From assembly GCF_003697345.1 (NCBI RefSeq), contig NZ_RFLY01000002.1:62001-126000 (forward strand): a stretch of DNA of 64,000 nucleotides. The letters are read 5' to 3'. Below, one piece after another: positions 26,301 through 34,186 of this stretch; position 1 is the first letter of the stretch; every line of letters begins with the position of its first letter. The DNA comes from Solilutibacter pythonis. GTDB taxonomy: Bacteria; Pseudomonadota; Gammaproteobacteria; Xanthomonadales; Xanthomonadaceae. The translations under genes and the position numbers were made by a program. A model generated the notes under the pieces. It ran no database searches. It saw only the letters and a list, made by a program, of their open reading frames with translations, and was not told the DNA's origin.

Positions 26301-26858
26301 GGCGGTGCCCATCGGATAGACGTCGAGCAGGCCGCCGCGCACGGCGAAATCACCGGGGTCGAGCACTTGCGGGGCGTGACGGTAGCCGGCGGATTCGAGC
26401 CGGCGTTTCTCGGCATCGAGGTCGAGCCGGGCGCCGGTGCGGTAATCGAAGCTGCCGCCCACGACGTGCGAGACCGGGGCGAGCCGTTGCAGCAGCGTCT
26501 GCACCGGCACGATGACGACGCCGCGCGTCTGCGCCGGCAATGCGTGCAGGGTGGCGAGCCGCTGGGAAACGATGTCCGGGTGCGGGCTGAAGCTGTCGTA
26601 GGGCAGGGTTTCCCAGTCGGGGAAGGGCAGGACCGGAAGGGCGGCGTCGGGGCCGATCAGCGTGCGCAGATCGGCTTCGATCTGGTGCGCCTGATGATTG
26701 TCGGCGGTGACGACCAGGAGCGGCCCGGCGTGGGCGTGGGCGCGGGCGGCTTGCAGGATGGCCCAGGCCAGGCCCGAGGGGCTGCCGGGCGCGCGCCACC
26801 AGGCGCGGGCATGCCCGGCCTGCGGCAGCAAGGGGGAGAAATCGGGGAGGGACGACAT
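23370..26858 (-). CDS. mfd: Transcription-repair coupling factor Mfd
   Basis: Mfd pushes RNA polymerase off DNA lesions and recruits UvrA. The 1162-residue protein has the UvrB-like N-terminal module (from TADNHQAHQIEADLRTL), the RNA-polymerase-interacting CarD-like domain (SPIVHEDHGVGRYRGL), the RecG-like translocase with Walker A GDVGFGKTEVAVRAAF and DEEQ box VIVDEEQRFGV, the TRG-like RGRVGRSHHRAYAY region, and the C-terminal TRCF domain. The length is normal. It is monocistronic or leads the group with nothing closely downstream. Confidence 0.97.
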   Translation of the reverse strand: MSSLPDFSPLLPQAGHARAWWRAPGSPSGLAWAILQAARAHAHAGPLLVVTADNHQAHQIEADLRTLIGPDAALPVLPFPDWETLPYDSFSPHPDIVSQRLATLHALPAQTRGVVIVPVQTLLQRLAPVSHVVGGSFDYRTGARLDLDAEKRRLESAGYRHAPQVLDPGDFAVRGGLLDVYPMGTATPYRIELFDDEIDSIRAFDPETQRSADKVEAVRLLPGREVPMDEESRERALASLREEHGIDTRKSALYQDLKNGLAPAGIEAWLPLFFAPRRDGERTSTLFDYLPPQTLPLLAEGVAEAAEKFWLQTGERHEQRRHDAERPLLPPTALYLSPNALREKLNEGRRIEVLGSGHPRHGEAHPLGAQTVPNLPLSEHHAEPASALKAFLRGYPGEVVIAVESPGRREALLEVLAAAGLEPDVLADLQTTASARFGIAVAPLDDGFATDAPARAILTERQLFPERAAQPRRRKRAGSAPEAIIRDLGELSEGSPIVHEDHGVGRYRGLIVLETGGERGEYLDIEYAKGDRLYVPVAQLHLVSRYSGASPDTAPLHSLGGEQWTKAKKKAAEKVRDVAAELLDIQAKRRARAGIAIDVDRAMYEPFAASFPFEETPDQHAAIEAVIRDLASSQPMDRVVCGDVGFGKTEVAVRAAFAAATASKQVAVLVPTTLLAEQHYRTLRDRFADWPLKVEVLSRFKSAKDTKAALEKVEGGGIDVIVGTHKLLQPDVRFKDLGLVIVDEEQRFGVRQKEALKALRANVHLLTLTATPIPRTLNMAMAGLRDLSIIATPPANRLAVQTFVTAWDSALLREAFQRELARGGQLYFLHNDVESIGRMQRELAELVPEARIGIAHGQMPERELEQVMLDFHKQRFNVLLASTIIESGIDIPNANTIIINRADKFGLAQLHQLRGRVGRSHHRAYAYLVIPERKSISEDARKRLDAISSMDELGAGFTLATHDLEIRGAGELLGEEQSGQMAEVGFSLYTELLERAVKSIKQGKLPDADAHDHRGADVELHVPALIPEDYLPDVHARLTLYKRISAARDAEALRELQVEMIDRFGLLPDPAKNLFAIAELKQQSTLLGIRKLELGENAGRVQFEKTPNVDPMSVIRLIQGQPKHYRMDGPDKLRITTLDLPDAEARLKTARGLITLLKGDTA

Positions 26859-26884
26859 GGGCCGCGCAGTTTACCGTTTGCGGC

Positions 26885-27451
26885 TCAGCCCTGTTCCTCG
26901 TCCGGGTGCTGTTCGTGAAGATCCAGCACCACCCGGAACAGGCCGGGAGTGTCCTGGTCGCGCTGGCGGGTGAAGCCCAGCGATTCGCACAGGGCCAGCA
27001 TCGGCTGGTTCTGGTCGAAGACATCGCCCCACAGCCGCTCGACTTTTTGTCCGCGCGCCCAGCGCACCAGCCGCAACATGAGATGGCGGCCCAGGCCCAT
27101 CGCCCGCACGTACTTGCTGACCAGGATCGAATATTCGGCATCGCGGGTGCCGGGGATCAGGAACACCCGGCCAACCGCGCCGACCAGCGCCTCCCCGACC
27201 GGATAAGGCTCGGCCGCGACCAGGGCGAATTCGGTACGCGGGTCGGGGTGGGTCAGCCGACGCACGTCGGCGTCGGACAGGTTCTGCACGGTGTGCAGGT
27301 AGCGGTTGCGGATTTCATCCGGCTCCAGCAGGCCGAAGGAGGCTTGGATCGGCGGGCCGTCCTCGGGGCGGATGGGGCGGATCAAGATCTCCCGCCCATT
27401 GGGCAGGCAGAACGATTCGTGCCAGGGGGGCAGGCGGTTGCGTGCGACCAT
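26885..27451 (-). CDS. GNAT-family N-acetyltransferase
   Basis: The 188-residue protein contains a single GNAT domain: the start IRPIRPEDGPPIQASFGLL, the strand region ALVGAVGRVFLIPGTRDAEYSILV, and the acetyl-CoA loop VRAMGLGRHLMLRLVRWAR (Q/R-x-x-G-x-G/A variant). The tail KVERLWGDVFDQNQPMLALCESLGFT is typical of the last part of the fold. It resembles the acetyltransferase domain found in Pat-like (Gcn5) protein lysine acetyltransferases, but only this domain is present. Substrate unknown. It lies 26 bases upstream of mfd on the same strand and is probably co-transcribed with it. Confidence 0.82.
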   Translation of the reverse strand: MVARNRLPPWHESFCLPNGREILIRPIRPEDGPPIQASFGLLEPDEIRNRYLHTVQNLSDADVRRLTHPDPRTEFALVAAEPYPVGEALVGAVGRVFLIPGTRDAEYSILVSKYVRAMGLGRHLMLRLVRWARGQKVERLWGDVFDQNQPMLALCESLGFTRQRDQDTPGLFRVVLDLHEQHPDEEQG

Positions 27452-27488
27452 GGCGCCTATCCTGCCACGAAATGGCGTGATGGATTGT

Positions 27489-28442
27489 TCACTCCGGGGA
27501 GCGGTTCAGTGGGCCGCCGCCGCGCAGGCGCTGGAACAGTTGCACCCCGGCAAGCACGATGACGCCGGCCACCACGCCCACCAGGGCGCCGAGCAGGGCG
27601 TTCCACAGCCAGCCCGGCGGAATGTGCGAGGCCGCTTCGCTCAGGGGGTGCAGGGCCGGGATGCCGTGTACCAGGATGCCGCCGCCGACCAGGAACATCG
27701 CCGCGGTGCCGGCCACCGAGAGGCCCTTCATGAGCCAGGGTGCGCCGGTCAGGATGCCGCGCCCGATCGCCGCGCCGATGCCTTGCGTGCGGCGGCCATG
27801 AGCGGTGAGGCGCAGGCCGAGATCGTCCAATTTCACGATCAGGCCGACCAGGCCATATACGCCGACCGTCATCAGCAGCGAAATGGCGACCAGCACGCCG
27901 ACTTGCTTCATGAAGGCCGCGTTGGCCACCGTGCCCAGTGAGATCACGATGATCTCGGCGGAGAGGATGAAATCGGTGCGGATCGCGCCCTTGATCTTGT
28001 CCCGCTCGTAGTTCGTCCGACTGGCCTCATCGGCCATCTGCGCGGTGAGGTCGGTCTCGTGGCGGGGCCCGTCCTCGCGCTTGCGCAGGAACTTGTGCGC
28101 CAGTTTCTCCACGCCTTCGAAGCATAGGTAGGCGCCGCCGATCATCAACAGTGGCGTGATCAGCGCAATGTCGATGCCACGGGCGCGCAGCCAGCGCTCC
28201 AGCGCGGCGATGGCGAGCGCCGCCGGCACCAGGATCGCCTTGTTGAGCAGCGAGCCTTTCGCCACCGCCCAGACCACCGGCAGTTCGCGGTCGGCCTGGA
28301 TGCCGGTGACCTGCTGGGCGTTGAGGGCGAGGTCGTCGCCCAGCACGCCGGCGGTCTTGCGCGCGGCCACTTTGGTCATCACCGAGATGTCGTCGAGGAG
28401 GGTGGCGATGTCGTCGAACAGGGCGAAGAAGCTGGAGGCCAT
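27489..28442 (-). CDS. DUF808 (YedI-family) inner-membrane protein
   Basis: The 317-residue protein starts MASSFFALFDDIATLLDD, the nearly invariant start of the YedI/DUF808 family, and has about eight membrane helices, with the acidic/basic cytoplasmic loop KFLRKREDGPRHETD. The family's function is unknown. The protein ends with a hydrophobic helix and a basic tail. The gene is alone, 37 bases upstream of the acetyltransferase on the same strand. A further 177 bases before the next gene hold nothing recognised. Confidence 0.88.
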   Translation of the reverse strand: MASSFFALFDDIATLLDDISVMTKVAARKTAGVLGDDLALNAQQVTGIQADRELPVVWAVAKGSLLNKAILVPAALAIAALERWLRARGIDIALITPLLMIGGAYLCFEGVEKLAHKFLRKREDGPRHETDLTAQMADEASRTNYERDKIKGAIRTDFILSAEIIVISLGTVANAAFMKQVGVLVAISLLMTVGVYGLVGLIVKLDDLGLRLTAHGRRTQGIGAAIGRGILTGAPWLMKGLSVAGTAAMFLVGGGILVHGIPALHPLSEAASHIPPGWLWNALLGALVGVVAGVIVLAGVQLFQRLRGGGPLNRSPE

Positions 28443-28619
28443 GGGCGGTGATCGGTTGGGAGGATGAGGACGCAGGGGCAATGTCGGGGGCGGAAGAAAG
28501 CCGGGCCGGCGGCCCGGGTGTCGGGGAGTATCCGATATCGGCGTGCGGGGGATGTATCCGGCGCCGCATCTCGACGCCGGGGGCGGCGCGAGTCCGCCCG
28601 GGCGATGCGGGGGCGTGGC

Positions 28620-29471
28620 TCAGTCCCGCCGCAGCCATTCCAGCCGCGCGCGGCCTCGGCCGTCTTCGCCCAGCGCCGAGGCGAGCGCGGCCAGGGCCGG
28701 TCGCAGGGTTTCGTCGAAGCGCCAGGGCGCGTTCCAGACGATCAGGCCGCTGCCGTTCATCCGCAGCGGGGAGTCGTCCGGGCGCACCAGCAGTTCCAGG
28801 CACAACACCGACTTGGCCGCCAGCCGGGCGGCGCGGCGGTGGAAGGCGACCAGCGTGCGCGATTGCTTGATGGGGTACCAGAGCGCGTATACGCCCTGTG
28901 GCCAGCGCGCCAGGGCGTCGGCGAGCGCTGCGAGCGCGGTGTCGAATTCGGCGGCTTGCGCCTCGTAGGGCGGGTCGGTCAGCACCAGCCCCCGGTTCAG
29001 GCGAAGGCCGCCCGGCTTGGGCGGCAGCAGTGCCTTCATCGCCGCATAGCCGTCGCGGGCATGGAGGGCGATGCGCGGATCGTTGGCGACGTTGGCCTTC
29101 AGTAGCGCCGCTTCGTCCGGTTGCAGTTCGCAGGCGGCGATACGGTCGCCGGCGCGCAGCGCGTGGGCCAGCAGCCAGGGCGAGCCGGGGTAGGCGTCCT
29201 CGCCGTGGGCTTGGCGGCAGGCGGTGATGGCGGCGAGATAGCGGTCGATGGCCGGGTCGAGGCCGGGCCGCAGCCGGCCGATGCCGCCGGTGGCCTCGCC
29301 GGTGAGCAGCGCGTCCGCGCCGGCCAGCCGATACAGGCCGCGCCCGCCGTGGGTATCCAGCGCGAACAGCGCGGCCGGCTTGGCCGTCAGCGCATCGCAG
29401 AGCGCGAGCAGGGCGACGTGCTTGAGAACATCGGCGTGGTTGCCGGCGTGGAAGCTGTGGCGGTAGTTCAT
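28620..29471 (-). CDS. rlmJ: 23S rRNA (adenine2030-N6)-methyltransferase
   Basis: RlmJ methylates A2030 of 23S rRNA. The 283-residue protein starts MNYRHSFHAGNHADVLKHV, the hallmark of the family, and carries the catalytic DPPYE motif (VLTDPPYEAQA) of N6-adenine methyltransferases. It also has the SAM-binding stretch DTHGGRGLY. Length is normal. The gene is divergent from creB with only 69 bases between them. Confidence 0.95.
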   Translation of the reverse strand: MNYRHSFHAGNHADVLKHVALLALCDALTAKPAALFALDTHGGRGLYRLAGADALLTGEATGGIGRLRPGLDPAIDRYLAAITACRQAHGEDAYPGSPWLLAHALRAGDRIAACELQPDEAALLKANVANDPRIALHARDGYAAMKALLPPKPGGLRLNRGLVLTDPPYEAQAAEFDTALAALADALARWPQGVYALWYPIKQSRTLVAFHRRAARLAAKSVLCLELLVRPDDSPLRMNGSGLIVWNAPWRFDETLRPALAALASALGEDGRGRARLEWLRRD

Positions 29472-29540
29472 CGGTGCATTTTCTCATCCACTTCGCGCCG
29501 GCCACACAAACCGGGCGCGGCCGCCGGTTAGCATGCGGCC

Positions 29541-30236
29541 ATGCCGACGATCCTGCTTGCCGAAGACGAATCCGCCATTGCCCAGGCGGTGTTGTTCGCG
29601 TTGCGCGCCGAGGGCTGGCAGGCCGAGCACGTGATGCTGGGTAACGAAGTGCTGCCGAGGCTGCGGCGTGGCGGGGTCGATCTGGTGATCCTCGATGTCG
29701 GGCTGCCGGATATCAGCGGCTTCGAGGTCTGCCGCGCGTTGCGGGTCGAAAACCCATTGCCGGTGATCTTCCTCACCGCCCGCGATGGCGAGGTGGATCG
29801 CGTGCTGGGGCTGGAACTGGGGGCCGACGACTACGTGCCGAAGCCCTTTTCGCCGCGTGAACTGGTGGCGCGGGTGCGGGCGAGGTTGCGGCGGGTGGCG
29901 CCGGTGCCGGCGGGCGGCTGGCGCGCGCACGGCCGCTTCGGCATCGACGAATCCGGCCACCGCATCCGTTTCGATGGATGGGTACTCGACCTGACCCGCT
30001 ACGAATACGGCCTGCTCGCGGCGTTGCTGTCGCGGCCGGGCGCGGTGCTGACCCGCGCCCAGCTAATGGACAGGGTTTGGGAGGACGCCCCGGACAGCGG
30101 CGAGCGCACCGTGGATACCCACGTCAAGACCGTGCGCGCCAAATTGCGCGAGATCGCGCCGGAGAGCGATCCGATCCGCACCCATCGCGGCATCGGTTAT
30201 GCGCTGGATACCGACGGGCGGGGAGCGCACGGCTGA
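29541..30236 (+). CDS. creB: Response regulator CreB
   Basis: The 231-residue OmpR/PhoB-type regulator has a receiver domain with acidic pocket Glu8-Asp9, phospho-acceptor Asp52 (VILDVGLPD) and Lys in YVPKPFSPREL, then a winged-helix domain with RAQLMDRVWED and DTHVKTVRAKLREIAPE. It is assigned as CreB because the next gene is a clear CreC and creD lies beyond. CreB binds the direct repeat TTCAC-N6-TTCAC (cre tag), and one copy with a single mismatch is present before creD. In related bacteria this system (BlrAB) responds to beta-lactams or carbon state. Confidence 0.92.
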   Translation: MPTILLAEDESAIAQAVLFALRAEGWQAEHVMLGNEVLPRLRRGGVDLVILDVGLPDISGFEVCRALRVENPLPVIFLTARDGEVDRVLGLELGADDYVPKPFSPRELVARVRARLRRVAPVPAGGWRAHGRFGIDESGHRIRFDGWVLDLTRYEYGLLAALLSRPGAVLTRAQLMDRVWEDAPDSGERTVDTHVKTVRAKLREIAPESDPIRTHRGIGYALDTDGRGAHG

Positions 30237-30237
30237 G

Positions 30238-31668
30238 ATGCGCATCGGCCTGCGGGTGCTGTTCGGCTATTTCCTGATCGTCGCGCTGGCGGCGGTGCTG
30301 ATCGCCCAGGTGTTCGTGCAGCAGATCAAGCCGGGCGTGCGCCAGGCGATGGAGGACACGCTGATCGACACCGCCAACCTGCTGGCGGAGCTGGCGGCGG
30401 CCGATCTGAAGGCCGGGCGCATCGCCGAGGGCTCGTTCTCCGCCGCGGTGCGGGCGAACCAGTTGCGCGAGGTGGGCGCCGAGATCTACGGCTTCAGCAA
30501 GCGGCGCACCTCGTACCGGGTGATCGTGACCGACGCGCGCGGCATCGTGGTGTTCGATTCCGAAGGCCGCGCGCTGGGGCGTGACCATTCGCGCTGGCGC
30601 GATGTCCATCTGACCTTGCGTGGCCGCTACGGCGCGCGCTCCAGCCCGGAAACGCCGGGCGGCGAGCACTCGGTGATGCACGTCGCCGCGCCGGTGCTCG
30701 ATAGCGGTCGGATCATCGGCGTGCTGACGGTGGCCAAGCCGAACCGGATCGTGGCGCCGTTCATCGAGCGCAGCCAGAAGAAGGTGAGGGAGGCCGGTAT
30801 CGCCCTGCTGGCGGGGGCGTTGGCGGTCGGCATCGCGGTGGCGTGGTGGATTGCCAGCCAGCTTTCGCGCCTGCGCCGCTACGCCGATGCGGTGACGCGC
30901 GGCGAACGCGCCACCCTGCCGAAGGCGCATGGCGAGTTTGGCGCGCTGGGACGGGCGCTGGCGACGATGCGCGAGAAACTGGAAGGCAAGCAATATGTCG
31001 AGGAATACGTCCACGCGCTGACCCACGAGCTGAAAAGCCCGCTGGCGGCGATCCGCGGCAGCGCCGAACTGCTGGAAGAACAGGGTGGCCGTATGAGCGC
31101 GACCGAGCGCGCCGGCTTCATCCGGGCCATCCGCGAGCAGGGGGAGCGATTGGCGCAGATGGTGGACAAATTGCTGGCGCTGGCGGCGGTGGAGCATCGC
31201 CAGGGAATCGACGCGCCCCAGCGGGTCGGGCTGGACGATTTGCTGGCGGAGGCCGCGAGCGATTGCGCGTCGCGGGCGCATGCCGCCGGCGTCGTCATGG
31301 TCATCGAGGCGGAGGACGGGCTGACGGTCGAGGGCGACCGTTTCCTGTTGCGTCAGGCGGTGGGCAACCTGATCGACAACGCCATCGCCTTCTCGCCAGC
31401 CGGCGCGCGGGTGGAAGTGACGGCGCGGCGCGAGGGGGCGCGCGTCGTCATCGCCGTGCGCGATTACGGGGCGGGTGTGCCGGATTACGCGATGGGGCGG
31501 GTGTTCGACCGCTTCTATTCGCTGGCGAGGCCGGGTGGTGGCAGCCGCAGCAGCGGGCTGGGCTTGCCTTTCGTGGCGGAGGTGGCGGCGCTGCACGGCG
31601 GCGAAACGGCCTTGAGGAACGCGGAGGGCAGCGGCGCGCGGGCCGCGCTGGCGTTGCCGGTTGCCTGA
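30238..31668 (+). CDS. creC: Sensor histidine kinase CreC
   Basis: The 476-residue kinase starts MRIGLRVLFGYFLIVALAA, like E. coli CreC, with a first membrane helix, a periplasmic sensor region (IKPGVRQAMEDTLIDTANLL to WRDVHLTLRGRYGARSS), a second helix near residues 190-210, then HisKA with His263 in THELKSPLAAIRG and the ATPase domain (NLIDNAIAFSP, DYGAGVPDYA, SSGLGLPFVAEVA). The start follows the creB stop by one base. Its last 154 bases are also read on the opposite strand by the diguanylate cyclase gene. It should phosphorylate CreB. Confidence 0.94.
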   Translation: MRIGLRVLFGYFLIVALAAVLIAQVFVQQIKPGVRQAMEDTLIDTANLLAELAAADLKAGRIAEGSFSAAVRANQLREVGAEIYGFSKRRTSYRVIVTDARGIVVFDSEGRALGRDHSRWRDVHLTLRGRYGARSSPETPGGEHSVMHVAAPVLDSGRIIGVLTVAKPNRIVAPFIERSQKKVREAGIALLAGALAVGIAVAWWIASQLSRLRRYADAVTRGERATLPKAHGEFGALGRALATMREKLEGKQYVEEYVHALTHELKSPLAAIRGSAELLEEQGGRMSATERAGFIRAIREQGERLAQMVDKLLALAAVEHRQGIDAPQRVGLDDLLAEAASDCASRAHAAGVVMVIEAEDGLTVEGDRFLLRQAVGNLIDNAIAFSPAGARVEVTARREGARVVIAVRDYGAGVPDYAMGRVFDRFYSLARPGGGSRSSGLGLPFVAEVAALHGGETALRNAEGSGARAALALPVA

Positions 31669-32570
31669 GGCTGGCTGGACATCACCCGGTTGCGGCCGGC
31701 GTGCTTGGCGCGGTAGAGCGCCTTGTCGGCGCGGCGCAGAACGTCATCGGCCAGACCGTCGCCCTGCTCGAAGTAGCTGACGCCCCCGCTGACGGTGACG
31801 CCGCCGTAGCTGTCGGCCAACTGGGCGCGGATGCGGCTGCATAGGCGTTCGGCGACGAGCAGGCAGGCTTCGCCACTGGTATTGCCGAGCAGCAGGACGA
31901 ATTCGTCGCCGCCGATGCGCGCGCCGAGGTCGCTTTCGCGCATTAACTGCTGGCAGATGCGCGCCACCTGGCGGATGGTGTCGTCGCCGGCGGCGTGGCC
32001 GTAGGCGTCGTTGATGCATTTGAACAGGTCGATGTCGAAATAGATGATGCTCGACGGAATACCCGCGCGTTGGAACAGGATGAATTGCTGGTTGAGCCGG
32101 TCCATCAGATGGCGGCGGTTGGCCAGCCCGGACAGCTCGTCGGTCTCGTTGAGGGTGCGTAGGCGTTTTTCCATCTGATAGCGTGTGCTGATGTTGCGGG
32201 CGACCCAGATCACCGCGTCTTCGCCATCCATCTGGAACGGTAGCGCCTGGATGCGGCCCTCGAACCAGATCGAACCGCTCGGCCTGCCCAGCAGGGCGGG
32301 CGGCAGGTCGTTCTCGGTGAGTTCGTATTCCACTACCTGCAATCGCTGCTTATCGAGCGTGTCGGCGATGCATTGCAGGCACCACTGGGCTTTTTCGTCG
32401 GAAAACACCTCGGTGAGCCGTTTGTCGATCAGCCAGCGGGTCTCGCGGTAGTAGCGCTCGTCGGTGCCTCCGTAGATCGCGGCGTAGCGGCCGCTGCGGG
32501 TCAGCACGAAGGTGGGGTCTGGCATGGCATTGAGAATGGCCAGGAGTTGGTTGGCGAGTTGTTGTGGCAT
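31515..32570 (-). CDS. PAS-GGDEF diguanylate cyclase inserted in the cre locus
   Basis: The 351-residue protein has an N-terminal PAS domain (about residues 10-125) and a GGDEF domain with the intact signature GGDEF (220-224) and an RxxD inhibitory site (Arg211-Asp214), so it should make cyclic di-GMP and be product-inhibited. The domain ends near residue 297 (HAGRNRV), at the position of the creC stop on the other strand. The remaining 54 residues, Pro/Ala/Ser-rich, are read antisense to the creC ATPase region and look like a frame extended after loss of the original stop. No membrane helix: cytoplasmic. It separates creBC from creD. Confidence 0.9.
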   Translation of the reverse strand: MPQQLANQLLAILNAMPDPTFVLTRSGRYAAIYGGTDERYYRETRWLIDKRLTEVFSDEKAQWCLQCIADTLDKQRLQVVEYELTENDLPPALLGRPSGSIWFEGRIQALPFQMDGEDAVIWVARNISTRYQMEKRLRTLNETDELSGLANRRHLMDRLNQQFILFQRAGIPSSIIYFDIDLFKCINDAYGHAAGDDTIRQVARICQQLMRESDLGARIGGDEFVLLLGNTSGEACLLVAERLCSRIRAQLADSYGGVTVSGGVSYFEQGDGLADDVLRRADKALYRAKHAGRNRVMSSQPQATGNASAARAPLPSAFLKAVSPPCSAATSATKGKPSPLLRLPPPGLASE

Positions 32571-32656
32571 GGGCCGTCCGCTCCCCGGCGGTCTTTATCC
32601 GATTTTAGCAATTGCCGCCGAGGCTCAAAACGCCTGCGAATGGTGGGCCCGGCCGC

Positions 32657-32672
32657 TTCATGGTGGCTTCAC
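32657..32672 (+). promoter_or_regulatory. cre-tag-like CreB binding site before creD
   Basis: TTCAT at 32657-32661 and TTCAC at 32668-32672 are separated by exactly six bases, matching the published cre/blr tag TTCAC-N6-TTCAC with one mismatch. It lies 68 bases before the creD ATG, downstream of the divergently read cyclase gene start (32570). Confidence 0.6.
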
Positions 32673-32740
32673 CGTGGCCCCATCGTCGCTCCCCGGTGGT
32701 GGCCGATGCTGCCGGGCAATTCCATGACCGGAGATTCCCG

Positions 32741-34063
32741 ATGCGATTGTGGCTCAAGATCGCGGTGGCGGCGGCGATGACGCTGGCCATCCTCGTTCCC
32801 CTGATGATGATTTTCGGCGTGATTCAGGAGCGCCAGCGCTACCGCCAGGAGGTGGTGCTCGATATCGCCCGCAACGTCGGGCAGGCGCAGACCCTGGCCG
32901 GGCCGGTGCTGGTGGTGCCGTACGTCGATACGGTCGAGAAGGAAACGACCGACGACAAGGGCGCGACCCGGCGGGTGCGCGAGCAGCGCGAGCTGCGTGA
33001 ATATTTCTTCCCGGAAACGCTGAAATCCGGCGGCGTGCTGACGCCATCGATCCACGCGCGCGGCCTGCACGCGGTACGCACCTACCACTGGCGGGGCGAA
33101 CTGGCGGCCGGTTTCGATGTCACCCTGCCGATAGCGCCGGCCGGCGTGGAGCGTCGGCTCGGTCAGCCCTATCTGTCCTGGGGCATTGCCGACGTGCGTG
33201 GCCTGCGCGGCACGCCGGTGGTCGAGGTCGATGGTCGCAAGGTGTCGCCGCGGCAAGGTAGCGGCGTGGCCGGTCGCGCCGGGTTGCACGTCGTGCTGCC
33301 CGCCGTCGCGCCGGGGCGGGCGATGAAGTTCGGTACCCGTCTCGCCATCACCCTGGCCGGCACCGAGCGTTTCGGCATCCTGCCGCTGGCGCGCAGCAAT
33401 GACATCGTCCTGAAATCGGACTGGGAACATCCGAGTTTCTCCGGCATCCTGCCCCGCCACGACATCAACCCGCAGGGCTTCGACGCGTATTGGCAGGTCG
33501 ATGCGCTGGCCACCGACGCCCAGCAGCGCTGGAGGGAGGGCGATTGGGTGGATGATTCGCGGGATGTCGCCCGTGTCGTGCTGGTCGATCCGGTCAATCC
33601 CTATCTGATGGCCGAGCGCGCCACCAAATACGGCGTACTGTTCGTCGCGCTGACCTTCGCCGGCTTTTTCATGTTCGAGCTGATCCGGCAGGTGCGCGTC
33701 CACCCGATCCAGTACGGCTTGGTCGGCCTCGCCATCGCCATCTTCTTCCTGCTCCTGCTCAGCCTGTCCGAGCACATCGCCTTTGGCTGGGCCTACCTCG
33801 CCGCGGCCAGCGCCTGCGTCGGCCTGATCGGCTTCTATCTGAGCGCGGTGCTTGGGGGGATCGGCCGTGGGCTCGGTTTCGCGGCGATGCTGGCCACGCT
33901 CTACGCCGCGCTCTATGGGCTGTTGTTGATGGAGGACAACGCGCTGGCTGTCGGTTCCGGCCTGCTGTTCGTGATCCTGGCCGCGATCATGGTGGCGACC
34001 CGCAAGATGGACTGGTACGCGCTTGGCGGCGGGCGCCTGCCGCCGCCGTTGTCGCCGGGTTGA
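32741..34063 (+). CDS. creD: Inner-membrane protein CreD
   Basis: The 440-residue protein matches CreD: a first helix, a large periplasmic domain with VVPYVDTVEKETTDDKG, YFFPETLKSGGVLTPSIHARGL and PSFSGILPRHDINPQGF, the strongly conserved MAERATKYGVLFVALTFAGFFMFE, and a run of C-terminal helices. CreD is a membrane protein of unclear function induced by CreBC; in Stenotrophomonas and Aeromonas it is linked to envelope integrity and beta-lactam response. GGAG lies 8-10 bases before the ATG. A cre-tag-like site precedes it, which fits control by the adjacent CreBC despite the intervening cyclase gene. Confidence 0.93.
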   Translation: MRLWLKIAVAAAMTLAILVPLMMIFGVIQERQRYRQEVVLDIARNVGQAQTLAGPVLVVPYVDTVEKETTDDKGATRRVREQRELREYFFPETLKSGGVLTPSIHARGLHAVRTYHWRGELAAGFDVTLPIAPAGVERRLGQPYLSWGIADVRGLRGTPVVEVDGRKVSPRQGSGVAGRAGLHVVLPAVAPGRAMKFGTRLAITLAGTERFGILPLARSNDIVLKSDWEHPSFSGILPRHDINPQGFDAYWQVDALATDAQQRWREGDWVDDSRDVARVVLVDPVNPYLMAERATKYGVLFVALTFAGFFMFELIRQVRVHPIQYGLVGLAIAIFFLLLLSLSEHIAFGWAYLAAASACVGLIGFYLSAVLGGIGRGLGFAAMLATLYAALYGLLLMEDNALAVGSGLLFVILAAIMVATRKMDWYALGGGRLPPPLSPG

Positions 34064-34186
34064 ACGATGCGGGCGCGGCGACCTTCAGCAGGCGCCGCGC
34101 TGGCCGCCCCGGGCATGACCGATGGCAGGGGGCGGCGCGCGGCGCGGCGGCTATGGTCAGCGGTCGATCCGAACCGGGACAACGAG

